DNA of 10,989 nt from Humisphaera sp. (lineage in GTDB: Bacteria > Planctomycetota > Phycisphaerae > Tepidisphaerales > Tepidisphaeraceae): NCBI GenBank assembly GCA_025351525.1, contig JANXVV010000082.1:1-10989 (forward strand), read 5' to 3'. This document shows positions 1 through 6,041 of this stretch, in pieces. Numbering within the stretch: position 1 is the stretch's first letter; each line of letters opens with the position of its first letter. A program made the translations under genes and the position numbers. The notes beneath the pieces were generated by a model. It saw only the letters and a program-made list of their open reading frames with translations, had not been told where the DNA came from and did no database searches.

Positions 1-587
1 AGCAACTGGTGCTTCGCCCTGGCCGGATTGGTCAACGGCCCGAGGACGTTGAAAATCGTCGGGATGCCGAGCGATGATCGGGCGGCGGCGACGAATTTCA
101 TCGCCGGGTTGTGATAGCGGGCGAAGGCGAAACAGATGTTCGATTTTTGAAGGCAACGGTTCAGCCGAGCGGGCGGCAGGTCCAGTTTCACACCGAGTTT
201 TTCCAGCACATCCGCCGATCCGGCCTTGCTGGATGCGGACCGATTGCCGTGCTTGACGACGCGAACTCCGGCGGCGGCGGCGATAAGGGCGGCGGCGGTG
301 GAGATGTTGAAGGTGCCGCGCACGTCGCCGCCGGTGCCGCAGGTATCGAGGATGATTTCGTCGCCGTCGCATTGGACGGGGATGGATTTTTCGCGCATGA
401 CCGTCGCCGCCCCGACCAGTTCTTCGACGGTCGTGCCCTTGGCGGCCAGTCCGACGAGCAAACCGCCGATCTGCGCTTCGGTGGCCTCGCCGGAGAGAAT
501 ATGACCGAACGCCTGTCGGGCCTCGTCGCGCGTCAAATCCTCCCGACGGCACAGCTTCAGCAGAATGTCGCGCAGCGGAGCAACCAT
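1..587 (-). CDS. trpD: Anthranilate phosphoribosyltransferase, N-terminal part (runs off left edge)
   Basis: TrpD transfers the phosphoribosyl group of PRPP to anthranilate, the second committed step from chorismate to tryptophan, in the cytoplasm. The 195 visible residues (family length about 340) carry the N-terminal helical domain (residues about 1-70, with the typical LSGEATEAQIGGLLVGLAAKG stretch), the PRPP-binding GTGGD at 84-88, NIST at 94-97, the KHGNR motif at 112-116 followed by an SSKAGSADVLE-like segment, and the start of the FNVLGPLTNP motif near 178-190. The frame is open to the edge with no break. I chose the ATG at 587 because the protein then begins at the usual family position. 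No clear Shine-Dalgarno sequence precedes it. It is transcribed away from aroK. The identification is strong; the missing C-terminus cannot be judged. Confidence 0.95.
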   Translation of the reverse strand, partial: MVAPLRDILLKLCRREDLTRDEARQAFGHILSGEATEAQIGGLLVGLAAKGTTVEELVGAATVMREKSIPVQCDGDEIILDTCGTGGDVRGTFNISTAAALIAAAAGVRVVKHGNRSASSKAGSADVLEKLGVKLDLPPARLNRCLQKSNICFAFARYHNPAMKFVAAARSSLGIPTIFNVLGPLTNPARAKHQL

Positions 588-659
588 GCCGCGGAAAGTA
601 AGGCAGCAAGGCACGTGCGTAAAGAGATAAGGCATCACACTCAATTCATTCAACCTCAT

Positions 660-701
660 TCACGCCGGGATTGGAGCTTCAAGCGACGACCCGGATTCCG
701 C
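660..701 (+). repeat. 42-bp dispersed hairpin repeat, copy 1
   Basis: This element matches 1374-1415 in the same orientation at 38 of 42 positions. Its core is CGCCGGGAT, a short hairpin, then GCGACGACCCGGATTCCGC. An outer stem CCGGG/CCCGG encloses an inner GCT-TCA-AGC hairpin. Three of the four differences from copy 2 fall in the inner hairpin, and two of those keep a base pair. It ends 79 bases before the aroK ATG. The family name is unknown to me. Confidence 0.75.
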
Positions 702-743
702 AACAAACAACCAAGATTTCCAGACGTTCATCCGTGTTTTGTA

Positions 744-772
744 CTGGCATCCCCCCAAATCCTGCCGATAAT
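744..772 (+). promoter_or_regulatory. Candidate sigma-70 promoter of aroK
   Basis: CTGGCA (744-749, 4/6 to TTGACA) lies 17 bases from GATAAT (767-772, 5/6 to TATAAT). Transcription would begin at about 779-780, next to the ATG at 781, which would give a leaderless or nearly leaderless mRNA. The lack of any Shine-Dalgarno sequence before the ATG agrees with this. It is read by eye only. Confidence 0.45.
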
Positions 773-780
773 CCCTGACG

Positions 781-1296
781 ATGAGCATCGCATTGATTGG
801 AGCTCGCGGCAGCGGAAAGTCGACGATCGGGCGCAAGCTCGCCGATCGACTCTGGCAGTCGTTCGTGGATGTGGACGAACAGATCATTCGCCGGGCCGGC
901 AAAAATATCCGCGATATTTTCGAGCAGGACGGCGAGGAGCGGTTTCGGCAGTTGGAGACGGAAGTGATCCGCGAAGCGGCGCTTCTGCCCGATCACGTCA
1001 TCGCGCTCGGCGGAGGCTCGCTGGTGCGCGAGGAGAATCGCGTTGCCCTCAAAAAGCCCGGCCATCGACTGATCTATCTCCGCTGCGATCCCAAAGAGCT
1101 GGCCCGGCGGATTAAGGCCGACCCCACCTCCGGAGCCACCCGGCCCAACCTCACCCAATTCGGCGGGGGGATCGAAGAGATCGAATTCCTGCTCGCCCTG
1201 CGCGAAGCCATCTATCGCGAGTGCATGCACGCGGAACTGGATGTGACGAATCTGACCCCGGACGAGGCGGCGGTGTATATTGTGAAATTGTTGTAA
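781..1296 (+). CDS. aroK: Shikimate kinase
   Basis: This kinase phosphorylates shikimate at the 3-hydroxyl with ATP in the cytoplasmic shikimate pathway to chorismate. At 171 residues it is the normal size for the family. The P-loop GARGSGKST is at residues 7-15. The shikimate/Mg-site acidic pair DVD is at 30-32, the FRxLE motif with R56 at 55-59, GGG at 77-79, and the lid arginine in TRPNL at R121. All key residues are present, so it should be active. The ATG at 781 starts just before the P-loop as expected. It diverges from trpD, which uses a product made downstream of chorismate, so the pair is functionally coherent although not an operon. aroK and aroL cannot be told apart from sequence alone; aroK is the default name. 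Confidence 0.94.
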   Translation: MSIALIGARGSGKSTIGRKLADRLWQSFVDVDEQIIRRAGKNIRDIFEQDGEERFRQLETEVIREAALLPDHVIALGGGSLVREENRVALKKPGHRLIYLRCDPKELARRIKADPTSGATRPNLTQFGGGIEEIEFLLALREAIYRECMHAELDVTNLTPDEAAVYIVKLL

Positions 1297-1350
1297 GAAG
1301 TGGAGGAAGTGGAAGAAGTGGAAGAAGTTGTTAGTAGTTAGTGGTTAGTG
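1297..1350 (+). repeat. Two adjacent short tandem repeats (9-mer and 7-mer)
   Basis: Directly after the aroK stop there are about three and a half copies of a 9-base unit GAAGTGGAR (1297-1329), followed by three copies of the 7-base unit GTTAGTR (1330-1350) and an A-run at 1351-1357. The tract is purine-rich on the plus strand and sits outside any gene. Units like these are prone to slippage, so copy number may vary between strains. Confidence 0.8.
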
Positions 1351-1373
1351 AAAAAAATGCGAGCTGCGCTCCA

Positions 1374-1415
1374 TCACGCCGGGATCGGAGCCTTAGGCGA
1401 CGACCCGGATTCCGC
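1374..1415 (+). repeat. 42-bp dispersed hairpin repeat, copy 2
   Basis: This is the second copy of the element at 660-701. The inner hairpin here reads GCC-TTA-GGC instead of GCT-TCA-AGC, so the third pair changed from T-A to C-G with pairing kept. It ends 17 bases before the prepilin peptidase ATG. Any role in translation or expression of that gene is unproven. Confidence 0.75.
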
Positions 1416-1432
1416 GTCTACCGAACCCACCC

Positions 1433-2677
1433 ATGCCCCATCTGCTTTTCATCGTCTGGTTATTCGTCCTTGGTGCTTGCGTAGGCAGCTTTCTCAACGT
1501 CGTAGTCTGGCGACTGCCTCGCGGTGAATCCCTCGTCACGCCTCCCTCGCGGTGCCCACAATGCAACACCCGATTGGCGTGGTACGACAACGTCCCGATC
1601 TTCGGATGGATCTTCCTTAAAGGCCGATGCCGTTACTGCAAAAAACCGATCTCGATGCGCTACCCGATCATCGAAGCCATCACCGGCGGACTGTTCGCGT
1701 TCTACTACGTCATGTTCTTCATGCTGCACCACGGGCTCACCTGTTCGATGAGTGAAGCGGTGCGGGACCAAATCACGATCGTGAATCAATGGCCGATTTT
1801 CGCCCTGTATTTGTGGTTGATTGGCGCGCTGCTCGCTTCCAGTCTGATCGATGCCGAACTGTTCATCATCGAACCACGCGTCGTCTGGCTGACGGCGGGT
1901 GTGGCGATTATCTTCCACGCGTTGCTCGACCGAAACGCAATGCCGGGAACCCTCAGCGACCTGCGACCCGCCAGTGCCGCACTCTCGGCAGGGGCGGCCA
2001 TCGGCTGGGCCATCAGCGGCGCCCTTTGGTTCATCGGCAAACTCCCCGTGAGCTTCCCGCAGGGCGAACCGATTCTGGAAGCACAACGCCCGGAAATCGA
2101 ACGGGAAATTCGCGAGGCGAAACAGCGCGGGGAAGAAGTGGAACCCCTGCCGCCGGCGTACAGCAAAGGGCAGATTCGGGCCGAGATGCGCAAAGAGATG
2201 GTCTTCCTGATGCCGCCGTTGATGCTCGGGGGATTGATGGTGCTGCTGACGATGCCGGGTAAACCGCTGTTCGGGTTCTGGGTGCAACTCTATCGCCATG
2301 ATTGGCTGCGCGGCTTGCTGGGGGCGTTGCTCGGAGGCATGGTCGGTGGATTCACGGTGTGGATGACCCGCATCCTCGGCACGCTTGGATTCGGTAAAGT
2401 AGGCATGGGTCGCGGCGACGCCGACCTGATGTTCTGCGTCGGTGCGGTGTTGGGCGCGGGACCGGTCGTCATCGCATTTTTCATGGCTCCCTTTTTTGGT
2501 ATCCTCATCGCCCTCTACATGCTTTTCTTCAGCAAGCAGCGCGAAATGCCGTATGGCCCTTATTTGAGCCTGGCCAGTGGATTCGTGATGATTGCCTACT
2601 GTCCGATCGCCGACTATTTCGGGCCGGGCTTGACGACTTTGATCGAGATCATGATGACGCCGAGAGGAATTCAATGA
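1433..2677 (+). CDS. A24-family prepilin peptidase / N-methyltransferase, enlarged
   Basis: This inner-membrane aspartic protease (PilD/GspO type) cleaves the leader of type IV pilins or type II secretion pseudopilins and, in bifunctional members, methylates the new N-terminus. The N-terminal domain shows GSFLNVVVWRLPRG at 18-31, a zinc-type CPQC (41-44) and CRYC (66-69), and RYPIIE at 76-81. The likely catalytic aspartates are D140 (SSLIDAE) and D329 in GRGDADL (326-332). The usual lysine of the GxGDxK motif is replaced by D331. At 414 residues it is longer than the usual 250-290. Much of the excess is a charged insert near residues 205-260, flanked by hydrophobic segments. Copy 2 of the 42-bp repeat lies just upstream. 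The downstream membrane gene overlaps by four bases (ATGA). pilD or gspO is not assigned because no pilus genes are in view. Confidence 0.92.
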   Translation: MPHLLFIVWLFVLGACVGSFLNVVVWRLPRGESLVTPPSRCPQCNTRLAWYDNVPIFGWIFLKGRCRYCKKPISMRYPIIEAITGGLFAFYYVMFFMLHHGLTCSMSEAVRDQITIVNQWPIFALYLWLIGALLASSLIDAELFIIEPRVVWLTAGVAIIFHALLDRNAMPGTLSDLRPASAALSAGAAIGWAISGALWFIGKLPVSFPQGEPILEAQRPEIEREIREAKQRGEEVEPLPPAYSKGQIRAEMRKEMVFLMPPLMLGGLMVLLTMPGKPLFGFWVQLYRHDWLRGLLGALLGGMVGGFTVWMTRILGTLGFGKVGMGRGDADLMFCVGAVLGAGPVVIAFFMAPFFGILIALYMLFFSKQREMPYGPYLSLASGFVMIAYCPIADYFGPGLTTLIEIMMTPRGIQ

Positions 2678-3027
2678 AAAGCAGTTGGCTCAAAATTAAA
2701 ATGTGGACGAAGGTGTCGGTGTTCGGCGCGGTGGCGATTTATCTCTCCGCCTTCGTGCTGCTGAACCGAAACGCGTTCATCTCTCCCGCCCTGGATTTCG
2801 TCTTCAAGAAATATGAGAGCGTGAACGCGCTGCTCGTGCTTTTCCTGACCGGCGCGTTCAGCATCTTCGGCTGGGCGCTTTTCCGCACGATCTTCAAAAC
2901 GTTACGGCAGATGCGCGATGTGAATCGCCGGACCCACCTCGAACGAATCGAGCGGGAGCACACGGACATGGTTGCAAAAGCCGCGAAATTGCAGACGCGG
3001 GAAGCGGCACCGAGGGTGGTCGAGTGA
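2674..3027 (+). CDS. Small two-helix membrane protein, function unknown
   Basis: This 117-residue protein starts at an ATG overlapping the prepilin peptidase stop (ATGA), with GAGAGG at 2662-2667 as a well-placed ribosome binding site, so the two genes are very probably translationally coupled. Two hydrophobic helices are visible at about 12-30 and 50-70, followed by a highly charged tail (about 71-117) rich in Arg, Glu and Lys that could form a coiled coil. The arrangement of two helices plus a basic/acidic cytoplasmic helix resembles LapA-type (DUF1049) proteins, but no diagnostic residue confirms this. Its partner gene suggests a role in pilin or pseudopilin processing or in the envelope; that is inference from context only. 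Confidence 0.8.
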   Translation: MKSSWLKIKMWTKVSVFGAVAIYLSAFVLLNRNAFISPALDFVFKKYESVNALLVLFLTGAFSIFGWALFRTIFKTLRQMRDVNRRTHLERIEREHTDMVAKAAKLQTREAAPRVVE

Positions 3028-3080
3028 GGCTGCGGCTCCGCTGATTATTTTGCAGACTTATAGGCGATCGCTGTATTTCC

Positions 3081-3122
3081 AGCGCTTTCGGTTAGCCGCG
3101 ACGCGCAGCGGAGCGCTTTTTT
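3081..3122 (+). terminator. Candidate intrinsic terminator of the prepilin peptidase operon
   Basis: AGCGCT (3081-3086) can pair with AGCGCT (3112-3117). Inside it CCGC (3096-3099) pairs with GCGG (3108-3111), and six T follow (3117-3122). It lies 54 bases after the last stop of the (+) operon. The hairpin overlaps a dispersed repeat, so the terminator may have been supplied by the repeat. The stem has a nine-base asymmetric bulge, which lowers confidence. Confidence 0.4.
3090..3115 (+). repeat. TTAGCCGCGACG-type intergenic repeat, left copy
   Basis: This 26-base element begins GGTTAGCCGCGACG and ends GCAGCGGAGCG. Its reverse complement occurs at 3364-3389 with 25 of 26 bases matching. A 12-base core, TTAGCCGCGACG, also recurs at 7709-7720. 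I recall GC-rich intergenic repeats of this flavour as common in planctomycete genomes; that is memory, not a search. Confidence 0.75.
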
Positions 3123-3209
3123 AAATGACTGTGCAGGATAAATCGCCGTGACCATGGCAGATATTCGTCGAGTGAATTATCACCGGTGATCGAAGGAAAT
3201 AAATACGGG

Positions 3210-3312
3210 CGCAAAGCCGCAAAGAGCGCAAAGTAAGCGCAAAGTAAGCGCAAAGAAGAATGGAACTTGATTTTCTTTGCGTCTTCCTTTGCGCTCTTCG
3301 CGTCTTTGCGGC
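3210..3312. repeat. CGCAAAG palindromic (MITE-like) repeat
   Basis: The left arm has five CGCAAAG heptamers (at 3210, 3218, 3227, 3238 and 3249). The right arm has three inverted CTTTGCG heptamers (at 3275, 3287 and 3304). Arms 3216-3257 and 3273-3312 form a long imperfect inverted repeat ending in GCCGCAAAG/CTTTGCGGC, around a central AT-richer spacer. An 11-base unit, AGTAAGCGCAA, is tandemly duplicated in the left arm. Similar CGCAAAG repeats occur in many unrelated bacterial genomes and are often mis-annotated as small proteins. It carries no gene, so any movement would have to be non-autonomous. Confidence 0.8.
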
Positions 3313-3363
3313 AAGGCATTTTGAAAAGCGTGTGATTCTTACAGTGATATTGTGGATCCAGAT

Positions 3364-3389
3364 CGCTCCGCTGCGCGTTGCGGCTAACC
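3364..3389 (-). repeat. TTAGCCGCGACG-type intergenic repeat, right (inverted) copy
   Basis: This is the reverse complement of 3090-3115 with one mismatch (GTTGCGG against GTCGCGG). Together the two copies bracket the CGCAAAG palindrome with about 250 bases between them. Confidence 0.75.
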
Positions 3390-3429
3390 AAAACGCGCGA
3401 ACTTTATCGAACGGGTATTATCCAATAAA

Positions 3430-3469
3430 GATGCCCCTCCTCCACGAAGTTTCGCGGAGGAGGGGCATC
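3430..3469 (-). terminator. Strong intrinsic terminator of the HEAT-protein gene
   Basis: A perfect 14-bp stem (3430-3443 with 3456-3469, GATGCCCCTCCTCC and its complement) has a loop that itself can pair CGAA with TTCG. On the minus strand it is followed by TTTATTGG and lies 48 bases after the HEAT-protein stop. The stem could also stop plus-strand transcription, but no T-run follows on that side. Confidence 0.8.
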
Positions 3470-3517
3470 AATGAGTTCAATCCGTATTGACGCACAAGTG
3501 AACTAAAAACACTCCGC

Positions 3518-5887
3518 TCAATTCACCCGAACCTGATTCAGAATCAGCGTCTTGGCTTCATCCGAAGGAAGATTCAATGCCCCGAGCGATTCAGAGGCGG
3601 CATTCTTCACGTCGGCGATCGGCGCGGTTTCCGTCAATTTTTTCAACGTCTCAATCTGGTCCGGGCTAAGCCGGCTACCAAAAAAGCGGATGCTGGTCGA
3701 AAGGCCTTTGAGACTGGCCACCTTCAATTCATCCGCAGTCTTCTCATCGGCAGCTTTGGTCAAGAGCGCCGGTTGGGTCTCCTTGGAATCGAGAAGGCCC
3801 AGCACAAACGCACCGGCTTTGGCGATCTCTGGTCGGGCATCATCAAGCGAACCTAGCAACGTCGGTTGGGCATCGAGCAGATTCAGCACCTGCCCACGGC
3901 TGATCGCCAACTTGCCGAGCAATTCGGCACTGCGAAGGGCATACGTCTGAGCCGACTTCTCATCCAATGGCAATGAACCGCTTCGCTCGCGGGCCTTTTG
4001 CAGCACCGGGGCCAAGGCCGCGCCTTCTTTGGCGGTCGTGACATTTAAAAGGGGATTGCCGATGGTCATCGGGGCGAAGGGGTTGCCCTTGGGGGTGGTG
4101 GTGATGATGACGCGGGCCAACTGCGACAGGCGGGTATTGATGCTGGCCATGTCGAGCAGACGCCGGGTGGTCGTTTCATCGACGCCCGAAGTGGTGTCGA
4201 TGATGATCACATCCACCGACGGCAGGGTGGCAAGACTGTTGATCGTCGCTTCCGGGGTGATTCCACCGCCGGCGGCGTAACCGCCCACTTTAAGCTGCTC
4301 GGCCAACTTGTTGTAACCATCCTGTGTCCCGGCGAGCACCAGGGCACTGGCCTTACCCGTCTGGGCGATGGCCTCGGCCAAAATCGGCACGACTTGCTCC
4401 TGCCCGTTGAACGCCTTCTGCGGCAGGGCGCTGGCGGCGGCAATCGCCGCCTCAAACCGCACGATGCGATCCGGATAATTCAACGCATCCAACAGCGGTT
4501 GAACTTCACCGCTATATAGATTTGACTGGCCGGCCACTTCTTCCAGCGACTTGATCGCCTTCAGCGACACCGGTGAATTATGATCCTTGCGGGCCCGATC
4601 CAGCACCTGATTGAGGTGCTGAACACCCGCCGACGTGCCATAGAAATGGGCCGACGGCTTGCCCCGGTTGATCGGGTCTACACCCGCATCGCCCAAGTCC
4701 ACCTCGCGTTTGTAGTCGGCGGACAGCCAGAGACTGATGGCCGACGATTTCGACCCATCGGCTTTCAGCGAATACTCGGCGGCGCGCATCGCCATGATAT
4801 CGTTGAAAGCCGCCGGGGTCACATCTTCCTTGTAGAGGCCCTTGGCATCATCCCAGAACCACACGAACGCCACCGCGTTTTTCATGTCATAGCTGATGGA
4901 CGAGTTGGCGTAATAAAACTTCTCCGACAGTTCGTAAAACAGCTTGGCCACATCCAAACCGCCGGTGGCTCCGGCACCCATGCGGTCGAGCGCGTGCGCT
5001 GCGGAGGCTTTGACGGAAGACGGAATGTCTTTGCCGTTGGCCAACCGAGCGAGATAGGGGATTTCGTCGTTGTACCCGATCTGCCCGAGAATGCTGATGA
5101 TGGCAATCAGCGTCTCCTGATCCTGTTTGATTTCCGTGCAGGCGACCAGCGGATTGAGTACCGACCGGCCCAATTCGACCAGCGCGCGGCGGATGGCGGG
5201 CTGCAGGTCTTTTTTAGTGCCGTCGCGGAGATAATCGATCATGATGGGCACGGCAATCTCACCGGTCTGGCGAAGATTTTCCATGCCGTTAATGTACCCG
5301 CGCTCGTTGACGGCCAGACGTTCGATCTGGCTGCGAACAAAAGGAATATCCAGCCGCTTCTTTTCCTGGCCGGTGCGGAGGGTCGCCATCAGGTTGGTCG
5401 AAACCTCTTTCATCGCGTCGACCTGCTGCCATTTGATCAACCAGCTATTCAGGTCATCCTGACGGTCGCGGGTGATGGTTTTGAAATCGGCGAGGATTTC
5501 TTCCGGCGGCGCACCGGAAGCGAGAATGCGCTTCCCGGCTTCGGCGGCGAGATCATACCGGGCAATCTTGCCATAGTGCCAGAAATCATCGACGGTCTTG
5601 CTGAGCGGATCGGCCTTCTCGGGCATGGCAGGAGTGACGGGAGCCACCGGCGGAGCGGCGGGATCGGCAGGCTTGGCGTCCGGGGCCGCCGGTTTGGCAT
5701 CAGTTGGTGCCGGGGGCTTGGCATCGGCGGGTGCGGCGGGCGCTGCCGGATCAGCCGGTTTTGCCTCGGGCGTGGGCGTGGGTTCCGCCGGTTTGGGGGC
5801 ATCCTGGGCAATGGCTAACGGTGCGATGGGCATCGCGGTTGCGCAGGCAAGAATAACGGCTGGGAGGAAGCGCGGCAGTCGGATCAT
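3518..5887 (-). CDS. Exported HEAT-repeat protein with Pro/Ala-rich N-terminal linker
   Basis: This 789-residue protein has a Sec signal peptide (residues 1-27, likely cleaved after AIA27), then a low-complexity Pro/Ala/Lys linker (about 28-90) typical of exported periplasmic proteins. Helical pairs follow at about 200-310, including LVELGRSVLNPLVAC and AIISILGQIGYNDEIPYLARLA-like units, consistent with HEAT repeats; more occur near 425-500 and at the C-terminus (about 655-789). Residues about 513-645 look like an alpha/beta domain inserted between HEAT blocks, with strands ALVLAG and VDVIIID (D564). The start at 5887 is fixed by GGAGGT seven bases upstream. It is monocistronic, with its own promoter and terminator. 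HEAT arrays usually serve as protein-binding scaffolds; the partner is unknown. C15 does not form a good lipobox. The DNA encoding the linker is repetitive and GC-rich. Confidence 0.85.
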   Translation of the reverse strand: MIRLPRFLPAVILACATAMPIAPLAIAQDAPKPAEPTPTPEAKPADPAAPAAPADAKPPAPTDAKPAAPDAKPADPAAPPVAPVTPAMPEKADPLSKTVDDFWHYGKIARYDLAAEAGKRILASGAPPEEILADFKTITRDRQDDLNSWLIKWQQVDAMKEVSTNLMATLRTGQEKKRLDIPFVRSQIERLAVNERGYINGMENLRQTGEIAVPIMIDYLRDGTKKDLQPAIRRALVELGRSVLNPLVACTEIKQDQETLIAIISILGQIGYNDEIPYLARLANGKDIPSSVKASAAHALDRMGAGATGGLDVAKLFYELSEKFYYANSSISYDMKNAVAFVWFWDDAKGLYKEDVTPAAFNDIMAMRAAEYSLKADGSKSSAISLWLSADYKREVDLGDAGVDPINRGKPSAHFYGTSAGVQHLNQVLDRARKDHNSPVSLKAIKSLEEVAGQSNLYSGEVQPLLDALNYPDRIVRFEAAIAAASALPQKAFNGQEQVVPILAEAIAQTGKASALVLAGTQDGYNKLAEQLKVGGYAAGGGITPEATINSLATLPSVDVIIIDTTSGVDETTTRRLLDMASINTRLSQLARVIITTTPKGNPFAPMTIGNPLLNVTTAKEGAALAPVLQKARERSGSLPLDEKSAQTYALRSAELLGKLAISRGQVLNLLDAQPTLLGSLDDARPEIAKAGAFVLGLLDSKETQPALLTKAADEKTADELKVASLKGLSTSIRFFGSRLSPDQIETLKKLTETAPIADVKNAASESLGALNLPSDEAKTLILNQVRVN

Positions 5888-5894
5888 GGTGGTG

Positions 5895-5900
5895 ACCTCC
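5895..5900 (-). promoter_or_regulatory. Consensus ribosome binding site of the HEAT-protein gene
   Basis: GGAGGT on the minus strand, seven bases from the ATG at 5887. It is the clearest Shine-Dalgarno sequence in the window and decides this start. Confidence 0.85.
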
Positions 5901-5940
5901 GAACGAAGGTGTGAAACGAGTCATCCGTAACACTATCGCC

Positions 5941-5961
5941 CGCCGAGCATAAAGTTCGGCG
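5941..5961. promoter_or_regulatory. Inverted repeat over the -10 box, possible operator
   Basis: CGCCGA (5941-5946) and TCGGCG (5956-5961) are perfect inverted half-sites with nine bases between them, and they cover the TATGCT box of the HEAT-protein promoter. The position suits a repressor site. No regulator gene is nearby and a 6-bp arm can arise by chance. Confidence 0.3.
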
Positions 5962-5974
5962 CGTAGGCTGTCAA
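5946..5974 (-). promoter_or_regulatory. Sigma-70 promoter of the HEAT-protein gene
   Basis: On the minus strand a perfect TTGACA (5974-5969) is followed after exactly 17 bases by TATGCT (5951-5946, 4/6). Transcription would start near 5939, leaving a leader of about 50 bases. The -35 match and ideal spacing make this one of the two best promoters in the window. Confidence 0.7.
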
Positions 5975-6028
5975 GAAAAGCATTCGAATCGGACAGATCG
6001 ATTCAAGGTCATCCCATTGCGAAGCGGC

Positions 6029-6034
6029 TATCAT
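6029..6034 (+). promoter_or_regulatory. Candidate -10 box of the SRAP gene
   Basis: TATCAT ends eight bases before the ATG at 6042. No Shine-Dalgarno sequence is present between them. If used, the transcript would start at or next to the ATG and be leaderless. No good -35 hexamer was found at 16-18 bases, so this is weak. Confidence 0.3.
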
Positions 6035-6041
6035 TGCACTC

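Larger units (their letters stand above)
588..780. other. trpD-aroK divergent intergenic region
   Basis: This 193-base stretch separates the divergent trpD and aroK starts and contains no gene. It holds copy 1 of a 42-bp dispersed repeat and a probable aroK promoter, listed separately. I saw no convincing trpD promoter, tryptophan leader peptide or attenuator. Confidence 0.6.
3028..3517. other. Gene-free repeat island between convergent genes
   Basis: This 490-base region lies between the stop of the small membrane protein (+) and the stop of the HEAT protein (-). It contains no credible gene. It holds a candidate terminator, a 26-bp inverted repeat pair (3090-3115 and 3364-3389), a long CGCAAAG palindrome between them (3210-3312), and a second strong terminator (3430-3469). 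Confidence 0.75.

Noticed and set aside
588..780. Tryptophan attenuator before trpD
   Set aside because: There is no leader peptide with Trp codons and no terminator/antiterminator pair on the minus strand.
111..1115. 334-codon plus-strand frame across trpD and aroK
   Set aside because: It crosses two unmistakable genes in other frames and the intergenic repeat, and it shows no family motif.
1460..2674. 404-codon open frame on the minus strand
   Set aside because: It lies antisense to the clearly identified prepilin peptidase. Its translation is rich in His, Gln, Arg and Asp without domain features, as expected from the mirror of a GC-rich gene.
3210..3312. CRISPR-like array of CGCAAAG units
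   Set aside because: The units are 7 bases with 1-5 base gaps and turn to the inverted orientation halfway. There are no 25-40 base repeats, no spacers and no cas genes.
3092..3490. Small frames on both strands in the repeat island (for example 3092-3391 minus and 3260-3490 plus)
   Set aside because: They are translations of the CGCAAAG and TTAGCCGCGACG repeats. Such peptides are a well-known annotation artefact.
4580..5818. 412-codon open frame on the plus strand
   Set aside because: It is antisense to the HEAT protein, which has a signal peptide, a consensus ribosome binding site and a promoter. The glycine/arginine-rich end is the mirror of the Pro/Ala linker.
5980..6041. LexA (SOS) box before the SRAP gene
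   Set aside because: The CATTCGAATCG stretch has no properly spaced inverted half-sites of a known LexA type. The family name alone is not evidence for SOS control.
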